From the NCBI RefSeq assembly GCF_006517255.1, contig NZ_CP041185.1, forward strand, positions 4,588,001 through 4,652,000: DNA of 64,000 nucleotides, written 5' to 3'. The first letter of the stretch is position 1. Every line of letters begins with the position of its first letter. The position numbers were made by a program, and so were the translations under genes. The DNA comes from Janthinobacterium tructae. GTDB lineage: Bacteria; Pseudomonadota; Gammaproteobacteria; Burkholderiales; Burkholderiaceae_D. Positions 58,014-64,000 of the stretch are shown one piece after another. A model generated the notes under the pieces. The model saw only the letters and a list, made by a program, of their open reading frames with translations. It was not told the DNA's origin and made no database searches.

Positions 58014-58685
58014 ATGAATCGTGCGTTTTCACCGTTTATCAAATCCATGCTGCTCGCTTTGCTGGCTGTATCGGCAACTGCTTCCGCGGTCGAAGCACCG
58101 AAACCGGCCGTCAAGGCCGATGCCGCCAAGGGCGCTACCCTGTACGCCGATGGCGATGCGGCGCGCGGCTTGCCTGCCTGCGTGTCCTGCCATGGTGCGG
58201 CCGGCAACTCGACCATCACGGTCAACCCGAAGCTGGCCGGCCAGCACGAAAGCTATATCTACAAGCAACTGGTCGATTTCACCACGCCGGAGCGCAACCA
58301 GCCCGTCATGACGACGTACGCGAAGATGCTCAGCGACGCCGACAAGAAGAATATCGCCGCCTACCTGGGCGCGCAGCTGTCCAAGCCGGGCGCCGCGAAA
58401 AACAAGGATACGATCGACCTGGGCAAGAAAATCTACCGTGGTGGCATTGCTTCCAAGCAAGTTGCTGCCTGCGCCAGCTGTCATGGCGCGACGGGCAATG
58501 GCATGCCCGTCCAGTATCCGCGCATCGCCGGCCAGCACCAGGACTACACGGTGGCCCAGCTGACGATGTTCCGCAGCACCAAGGCTGATGCCCGCAAGAA
58601 CAGCGCGCAAATGCACACCATCGCCGCCCGCATGTCGGATGACGAGATTGCTGCCGTGGCCGATTACATCGCCGGCCTGAAGTAA
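58014..58685 (+). CDS. Cytochrome c4-like dihaem protein
   Basis: This 223-residue periplasmic protein has a signal peptide (about 1-26) and two haem-binding motifs, C56VSCH60 and C153ASCH157, each in the CVSCHG/CASCHG class typical of cytochrome c4 and c553. It probably carries electrons from the bc1 complex to terminal oxidases. Its haems need the ResB/CcsA machinery encoded just downstream, which supports a shared redox cluster. Confidence 0.93.
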   Translation: MNRAFSPFIKSMLLALLAVSATASAVEAPKPAVKADAAKGATLYADGDAARGLPACVSCHGAAGNSTITVNPKLAGQHESYIYKQLVDFTTPERNQPVMTTYAKMLSDADKKNIAAYLGAQLSKPGAAKNKDTIDLGKKIYRGGIASKQVAACASCHGATGNGMPVQYPRIAGQHQDYTVAQLTMFRSTKADARKNSAQMHTIAARMSDDEIAAVADYIAGLK

Positions 58686-58870
58686 GTTTTCATAGTGGCA
58701 AGAGATTGCCTGGCGTACCATCGCGCATGAACCAGGGCGGCCGTCTCAACAGGCTGCCCTTTTTTATGGCAGGGGCCAAAACTGGAGTATGCTGCCGCCT
58801 TGCGTGGAGAAACTATCTGCTCCATGCCACATTTTCTTGAAGATTGCATATCCCGTATGAGTATCCACGT

Positions 58871-60967
58871 ATGAGCACAGGCACGACCGGAATCGAGTTA
58901 AAGACCCAACGCCGCAGCCTGGCTGAATTCGTCGAGCTGGTCTCGTCGATGCGCTTTGCCATCAGCCTGCTGACACTGATCGCCGTCGCCTCCATCATCG
59001 GCACCGTGCTCAAGCAGAACGAGCCCATGCCCAATTATGTGAACCAGTTCGGTCCGTTCTGGTTCGCCGTCTTCGACAAGCTGAGCCTGTATTCCGTGTA
59101 TTCGGCCTGGTGGTTCCTGGTGATCATGGGCTTCCTCGTCGCCTCGACCTCGCTGTGCATCGTGCGCAATGCGCCGAAGATGCTCAAGGATATGCGCAGC
59201 TGGCGCGACAATGTGCGCGAGCAATCGTTGCGCAATTTCCATCACAAGATGGAATGGCAGGTGCCGCTGCCGCGCGCCGTGCTGGCACAGCAGATGGTGA
59301 TGCGCCTGAAAGACAGCGGCTATGCGGCCAAGGTGGTCGAGAAGGACAACGCCACCCTGGTGGCGGCCAAGCGCGGCGCGGCCAATAAATGGGGCTATAT
59401 CTTTGCCCACGGCGCCATCGTCATCATCTGCGTGGGCGGCTTGCTCGACTCGGAAATGCCGATCCGCGTACAGCAATGGTTTTTTGGCAAGACGCCATTT
59501 TCCGGCAGCGGCGTGATTGCCGACATTCCCGCCCAGCACCGTTTGAGTCTGTCAAATCCTACTTTCCGTGGCAATACCATGATCCCGGAAGGCTCGTCGA
59601 GCAACACGGCCATCATTCCCCAGGCCGATGGCGTGCTGATCCAGGATCTGCCGATCACCATCCTGCTGAAAAAATTCCACATCGATTTCTACAGCACCGG
59701 CATGCCGAAGCTGTTTGCCAGCGATGTCGTCATCACCGACCATGTCACGGGAGAAAGTTTTCCTGCCACCATCAAAGTCAACCAGCCGCTGTTGTACAAG
59801 GGCCTGGCCCTGTACCAGTCCAGCTTTGAGGATGGCGGCAGCAAGCTCAAGTTGACGGGTTTTCCCATGACGGGCAAGACGACGAAACGCTTCGATATCG
59901 GCGGCGAAGTAGGCGGCAGTACGCCGCTCGAGCGCAGCGATGGCAATTCCTACACGGTGGAATGGTCGGGTTTCCGTCCCTTCAACGTGGAAAACCTCAG
60001 CGCCGGCCAGGATGTGCGCGCCGTCAGCAAGGCGGAAAGTTTCAACGATAAATTTGCCGTCGGCCTGGACAAGCGCCTCGGTTCGGCCGCGAAAAATGCG
60101 AACAACAAGGATCTCAAGAATGTGGGCCCCTCGGTGCAATACAAATTGCGCGACAAGACGGGCCAGGCGCGCGAGTACCAGAACTACATGCAGCCTGTCA
60201 CAGTGGATGGCACGACGGTGTTCCTGGCCGGCATGCGCGTCAACCCCAGCGACCCGTTCAGCTATCTGCGCATTCCCGTCGATGACAATTACAGCGTGAC
60301 GGAATGGATGCGTTTGCGTGCCGCGCTGCAAGATCCGGCGCTGCGCCAGCAAGCTGCCGCGCGCTATGCGGCGCGCGCCATGCCGCAGGCGAACGCGGAA
60401 GCCCTGCGCGGCCAGTTGCAGGAATCGGCGGCGAAAAGCCTGGGCATCTTTGCCGGCAATGGGCAAGAGGGTGGTTTCCTCGCCATTTCACGTTTCCTGG
60501 AGAAAGTGCCTGCGGCCGAGCAAGAAAAAGCGGCCGATATCTTCATGAAAATCCTGAATGGCAGCCTGTGGGACTTATGGCAGGCGGCGCGCGCCCAGGA
60601 TGGCTTGAAAGCCATCGAGGCCGATGACAAGCACGGCCGCTTCCTGCAACTGGCCACGAATGCGCTGTCCGACAGCTTCTTCTATGGCGCGCCCGTGTAT
60701 CTGCAGCTCGACGAGTTCACGGAGATCAAGGCGTCCGTGCTGCAGGTGACGCGTTCGCCGGGCAAGAGCGTGGTGTACCTCGGTTGCCTGTTCCTCGTGA
60801 TCGGCGTGTTTTCCATGTTTTATATCCGCGAGCGCCGCCTGTGGGTGTGGATCAAGGATGGCGAAGGCGGCAGCGAAGCCTTGATGGCCATGAGCACGCA
60901 ACGCAAGACGCTGGATTTTGAAAAAGAATTTGAGACTTTGAAGGCAAAGCTGCCGCAATCGGCGTAA
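58871..60967 (+). CDS. resB: Cytochrome c biogenesis protein ResB/Ccs1
   Basis: This 698-residue protein has three N-terminal membrane helices (about 30-50, 75-95, 170-190), a large periplasmic domain and one C-terminal helix (GCLFLVIGVFSMFYI), the ResB topology. It works with CcsA in System II to move haem across the membrane and attach it to apocytochromes. The ATG at 58871 is used; a TTG at 58844 gives nine extra residues without support. The next gene in line, ccsA, begins 64 bp later. Confidence 0.93.
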   Translation: MSTGTTGIELKTQRRSLAEFVELVSSMRFAISLLTLIAVASIIGTVLKQNEPMPNYVNQFGPFWFAVFDKLSLYSVYSAWWFLVIMGFLVASTSLCIVRNAPKMLKDMRSWRDNVREQSLRNFHHKMEWQVPLPRAVLAQQMVMRLKDSGYAAKVVEKDNATLVAAKRGAANKWGYIFAHGAIVIICVGGLLDSEMPIRVQQWFFGKTPFSGSGVIADIPAQHRLSLSNPTFRGNTMIPEGSSSNTAIIPQADGVLIQDLPITILLKKFHIDFYSTGMPKLFASDVVITDHVTGESFPATIKVNQPLLYKGLALYQSSFEDGGSKLKLTGFPMTGKTTKRFDIGGEVGGSTPLERSDGNSYTVEWSGFRPFNVENLSAGQDVRAVSKAESFNDKFAVGLDKRLGSAAKNANNKDLKNVGPSVQYKLRDKTGQAREYQNYMQPVTVDGTTVFLAGMRVNPSDPFSYLRIPVDDNYSVTEWMRLRAALQDPALRQQAAARYAARAMPQANAEALRGQLQESAAKSLGIFAGNGQEGGFLAISRFLEKVPAAEQEKAADIFMKILNGSLWDLWQAARAQDGLKAIEADDKHGRFLQLATNALSDSFFYGAPVYLQLDEFTEIKASVLQVTRSPGKSVVYLGCLFLVIGVFSMFYIRERRLWVWIKDGEGGSEALMAMSTQRKTLDFEKEFETLKAKLPQSA

Positions 60968-61031
60968 GCTGCGCTGAGTTGGATTGGCTGAGTTTCGGGA
61001 CGCTTGCGCGTCTCCGGGAATGGAGAAAATG

Positions 61032-62183
61032 ATGGAATTGGCAAACAAGCAAATATATACGCAGGAACCAGGATTTTTCAAGCGCCTGAGCCTGATCGAT
61101 TGGCTGTATGGCGCCGGCTTGCTGGCCGCCTCCCTGTTCGGCCTGATGCGCTTTGGCGCCTTCATGGATATCTATGAAAAGGCCATCCTGCTGGCTGCGG
61201 CGCCCACGTTTGCGTGGCTGGGCTGGTACTGGAAGCCCGTGCGCTGGCTGATCCCCGTGGCGGCCGTGCTGTCGCTGTTCGCCATCGAGCTGTACGCGGG
61301 CCATCTGGAGATGGCGAACCAGAAATTCTTCCTCAAATACATCTTGTCGAGCCAGTCCGCCATTCTGTGGATGGGCACGCTTTTCGTGCTGTCGACCCTG
61401 TTCTACTGGATCGGCCTGGTGGCGCGCTCGGAATTCGGCTCGTCCGTCGGCTCCCTGCTGTGCTGGGCCGGCGTGGTGCTGGGCCTGACGGGCATGCTGG
61501 TGCGCTGGTACGAGTCTTATCTGATCGGCGCCGACGTGGGCCATATTCCCGTCTCGAACCTGTATGAAGTGTTCATCCTGTTTTCCTTGATCACGGCCAT
61601 GTTCTACCTGTATTACGAGCAGCATTATGCGACGCGCCAGCTGGGCGCCTTCGTCATGCTGGTCATTTCGGCAGCCGTGGTGTTCCTGATGTGGTACACG
61701 GTCACGCGCGACGCGGCCGAAATCCAGCCGCTGGTGCCGGCCCTGCAAAGCTGGTGGATGAAGATCCACGTGCCGGCCAACTTCATCGGCTACGGCACGT
61801 TCGCCCTGTCGGCCATGGTGGCCGCGGCCTACCTGCTCAAGTCGAGCGGCTACCTGGTCGACCGTCTGCCGTCGCTGGAAGTGCTCGACGACGTCATGTA
61901 CAAGGCCATTTCCGTGGGCTTTGCTTTCTTCACGGTAGCGACCATCCTGGGCGCCCTGTGGGCGGCCGAAGCGTGGGGCGGCTACTGGTCGTGGGATCCA
62001 AAAGAAACGTGGGCGCTGATCGTCTGGCTCAACTATGCAGCCTGGCTGCACATGCGATTGATGACGGGCTTGCGCGGCCGCGTCGCCGCCTGGTGGGCGC
62101 TGGTGGGCTTGCTGGTGACGACGTTTGCCTTCCTGGGCGTGAATATGTTCCTTTCAGGCCTGCATTCCTACGGCAAGTTGTAA
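61032..62183 (+). CDS. ccsA: Cytochrome c biogenesis protein CcsA/CcsB
   Basis: This 383-residue protein has about eight membrane helices and the haem-handling WWD motif (EAWGGYWSWDPKETWAL), plus histidines at membrane borders expected to bind haem. It is the partner of ResB. The ATG at 61032 lies 6 bp after GGAG; alternative ATGs at 61020 and 61029 are possible but less well placed. Confidence 0.92.
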   Translation: MELANKQIYTQEPGFFKRLSLIDWLYGAGLLAASLFGLMRFGAFMDIYEKAILLAAAPTFAWLGWYWKPVRWLIPVAAVLSLFAIELYAGHLEMANQKFFLKYILSSQSAILWMGTLFVLSTLFYWIGLVARSEFGSSVGSLLCWAGVVLGLTGMLVRWYESYLIGADVGHIPVSNLYEVFILFSLITAMFYLYYEQHYATRQLGAFVMLVISAAVVFLMWYTVTRDAAEIQPLVPALQSWWMKIHVPANFIGYGTFALSAMVAAAYLLKSSGYLVDRLPSLEVLDDVMYKAISVGFAFFTVATILGALWAAEAWGGYWSWDPKETWALIVWLNYAAWLHMRLMTGLRGRVAAWWALVGLLVTTFAFLGVNMFLSGLHSYGKL

Positions 62184-62267
62184 TTGATTTTTGCATGACA
62201 GAAGCGTCATGAACGGCCCGGAAAAACTGGTGTAAGGTATATCCAATCACCTTTTTCCGGAGCCGCC

Positions 62268-63245
62268 ATGTTGATCAAGCGCAGTCCCAACGGCATTGAA
62301 TTGCCGTATTCTTCCGAAATCACGCCGCGCGCCGTGTTTGAATCGCGCCGCAGCTTCATCAAGCAAGTGGCACTGGGCTCCGTGTCCAGCGCGGCCCTGC
62401 TGGAAATGGCCAGCCGCGAAGCGTTCGCGCAAGGCACCAATCCGAAGCTGGCTGCCAAGCTCAATCCCGCCTATTCGGCGCTGGAAAAGCAGACGGCCTA
62501 TAAAGACGCCACCAGCTACAACAATTTCTACGAATTCGGTACGGACAAGAGCGACCCCGCGCAAAACGCGGGCACCTTGCGCACGCGGCCGTGGACGGTC
62601 AGCATCGAAGGCGAGGTCAAGAAGCCCATGACCCTCGATCTCGATGCGCTGTTAAAACTGGCGCCGCTGGAAGAGCGCGTCTACCGGCTGCGCTGTGTGG
62701 AAGGCTGGTCGATGGTCATCCCGTGGGTCGGCTATTCCTTCTCGGAAATCATCAAGAAGGTCGAACCGACGGGCAATGCCAAGTACGTGGAATTCATCAC
62801 CCTGGCCGACAAGAAGCAGATGCCGGGCGTGGGTAGCCGCGTGCTGCAGTGGCCGTATACGGAAGGCTTGCGCATCGATGAAGCGAACCATCCGCTGGCG
62901 CTGCTGACCCTGGGCATGTATGGCGAAACCTTGCCGAACCAGAATGGCGCGCCCGTGCGCATGGTCTTGCCGTGGAAATATGGTTTCAAGTCAGCCAAAT
63001 CCATCGTCAAGATCCGTTTCGTCAAGGAACAGCCGCGCACGTCGTGGAACCTGTCGGCGCCGTCGGAATACGGTTTTTACTCGAACGTGAACCCGAACGT
63101 CGATCATCCGCGCTGGTCGCAAGCGTCCGAGCGGCGCATCGGCGAAGACGGCTTTCTCACGCGCAAGCGCAAGACCCTGATGTTCAATGGCTACAACGAT
63201 GTCGCTTCCTTGTACGCGGGCATGGATCTGAAGAAGTTTTTTTAA
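62268..63245 (+). CDS. msrP: Protein-methionine-sulfoxide reductase catalytic subunit MsrP
   Basis: This 325-residue periplasmic molybdoenzyme has a twin-arginine signal (S26RRSFIK) and the sulfite-oxidase-type fold with molybdenum ligand C143 in [10 protein letters not shown]. It repairs oxidised methionines in envelope proteins, receiving electrons from MsrQ. Its length is typical of YedY. A 9-bp gap separates it from msrQ. Confidence 0.97.
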   Translation: MLIKRSPNGIELPYSSEITPRAVFESRRSFIKQVALGSVSSAALLEMASREAFAQGTNPKLAAKLNPAYSALEKQTAYKDATSYNNFYEFGTDKSDPAQNAGTLRTRPWTVSIEGEVKKPMTLDLDALLKLAPLEERVYRLRCVEGWSMVIPWVGYSFSEIIKKVEPTGNAKYVEFITLADKKQMPGVGSRVLQWPYTEGLRIDEANHPLALLTLGMYGETLPNQNGAPVRMVLPWKYGFKSAKSIVKIRFVKEQPRTSWNLSAPSEYGFYSNVNPNVDHPRWSQASERRIGEDGFLTRKRKTLMFNGYNDVASLYAGMDLKKFF

Positions 63246-63254
63246 GGAACGACC

Positions 63255-63908
63255 ATGGCCCTCAACCCCACGTCGAGACAATTGTCGCTATTCAAAAGCC
63301 TGGTTTTTCTGCTGGCGCTGCTGCCGTTTGCGCGCATGGTCTGGCTGACGTACACGGGGCAACTGGTGGAGCCGCTGGAATTCATCACGCGCGGCACGGG
63401 CGACTGGACCCTGTATTTCCTGTGCATCAGCCTGGCTGTCACGCCCTTGCGGCGCTTCACGCAATGGAACTGGCTGATCAAGCTGCGCCGCATGCTGGGC
63501 CTGTTCGCGTTTTTCTACGCGGCGCTGCACTTCACCACTTTTTTATGGTTCGATCACTTTTTTGATGTGCAGGAAATGTGGAAGGATGTGCTCAAGCGGC
63601 CGTTCATCACGGTGGGTTTCATCGCCTTCGTCTTGCTCATTCCGCTGGCCGTGACGAGCACGAACAGCATGGTCAAGCGCCTCGGTGGCAAGCGCTGGCA
63701 GTGGCTGCACCGGCTGATCTACATCATCGCGCCGCTGGGCATCCTGCATTTCTGGTGGATGAAGGCGGGCAAGCATAATTTCGCGCAACCGATCCTGTTC
63801 GGCAGTATCGTCGCGCTACTGCTGCTAATACGCGTGGCTTTTGCCTGGAACAAGCGAGAGAAGAGCGCCAGGGCGGCCAAGGCAGCCACCCCGGTGCGCT
63901 CCGTTTAG
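63255..63908 (+). CDS. msrQ: MsrPQ haem-binding membrane subunit MsrQ
   Basis: This 217-residue YedZ-type protein has six predicted helices with haem-ligand histidines in FYAALHFTTF, WLHRLIYIIAPLGILHFWW. It passes electrons from the quinone pool (or Fre-type flavins) to MsrP. The C-terminus is basic (NKREKSARAAKAA). It is the last complete gene of the window. Confidence 0.96.
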   Translation: MALNPTSRQLSLFKSLVFLLALLPFARMVWLTYTGQLVEPLEFITRGTGDWTLYFLCISLAVTPLRRFTQWNWLIKLRRMLGLFAFFYAALHFTTFLWFDHFFDVQEMWKDVLKRPFITVGFIAFVLLIPLAVTSTNSMVKRLGGKRWQWLHRLIYIIAPLGILHFWWMKAGKHNFAQPILFGSIVALLLLIRVAFAWNKREKSARAAKAATPVRSV

Positions 63909-64000
63909 GTGACGGGCACGATGACCGGTGGCGGCGGCACGGGGGCCGGTTCGACCGGGCCCTTGGCTGGCGCACCTTTGGCCGCTGGCGGCTTGGGCAG
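63905..64000 (-). CDS. C-terminal end of a proline-rich protein, incomplete
   Basis: The minus strand reads 31 codons ending at TAA (63907-63905), giving the end PKPPAAKGAPAKGPVEPAPV and a terminal PPPPVIVPVT. The codons show the GC3 pattern of this genome and the frame has no stops. The stop shares bases with the convergent msrQ stop. Only the tail is visible, so the function cannot be told. Confidence 0.4.
   Translation of the reverse strand: MPKPPAAKGAPAKGPVEPAPVPPPPVIVPVT

Overview
The window looks like the chromosome of a betaproteobacterium of the family Oxalobacteraceae (Janthinobacterium/Duganella/Massilia type). The evidence is the betaproteobacterial order and sequence of the str/S10/spc/alpha ribosomal clusters, a System II (ResB/CcsA) cytochrome c maturation pair, a PEP-CTERM protein, high GC with strong GC3 bias in ordinary genes, and a dispersed GTCGGATTA palindrome. 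Genus is an inference; no rRNA or tRNA gene was seen.

Region 1 (1-17.5 kb) is accessory: a serine beta-lactamase-like hydrolase, a secreted methyltransferase-like protein, a divergent MocR regulator/PNPOx pair, a spermidine-synthase-like protein and a PEP-CTERM protein. A six-gene minus-strand operon (13.8 to 6.5 kb) encodes a membrane-fusion protein, a MacB/LolD-type ATPase, two FtsX-type permeases, a sigma-54 activator and an NtrY-like kinase. It is preceded by a near-consensus sigma-54 promoter and five TGTCCG repeats on a 9-bp period, so it looks like a self-regulated exporter. Divergent from it is a membrane-anchored MutS-like ATPase, followed by a phosphoethanolamine-transferase-like enzyme.

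Region 2 (17.7-22.9 kb) is the str cluster rpsL-rpsG-fusA-tuf followed by rpsJ. The usually contiguous S10 operon is then interrupted: about 9.4 kb lies between rpsJ and rplC. This insert holds a TonB-dependent receptor, an IS1595-like element inserted in that receptor's terminator (with 8-bp target duplications), a DUF817 membrane protein and creBCD with a MITE-like element between creC and creD. Region 3 (32.2-46.5 kb) resumes with rplC-rplD-rplW-rplB-rpsS-rplV-rpsC-rplP-rpmC-rpsQ, then rplN-rplX-rplE-rpsN-rpsH-rplF-rplR-rpsE-rpmD-rplO-secY-infA-rpmJ, then rpsM-rpsK-rpsD-rpoA-rplQ. New promoter-like sequences precede rplC and rplN, and hairpin/T-tract elements subdivide the alpha cluster.

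Region 4 (46.6-64 kb) holds dsbD, a Bae-like envelope-stress module (Spy-like protein divergent from a response regulator, kinase, RND adaptor and RND pump), a TonB-like N-terminal anchor protein, engB, a dihaem cytochrome c4, resB-ccsA, and msrPQ. These genes share a theme of periplasmic redox and envelope maintenance. The last 96 bases are probably the proline-rich C-terminus of a minus-strand gene that runs off the window.
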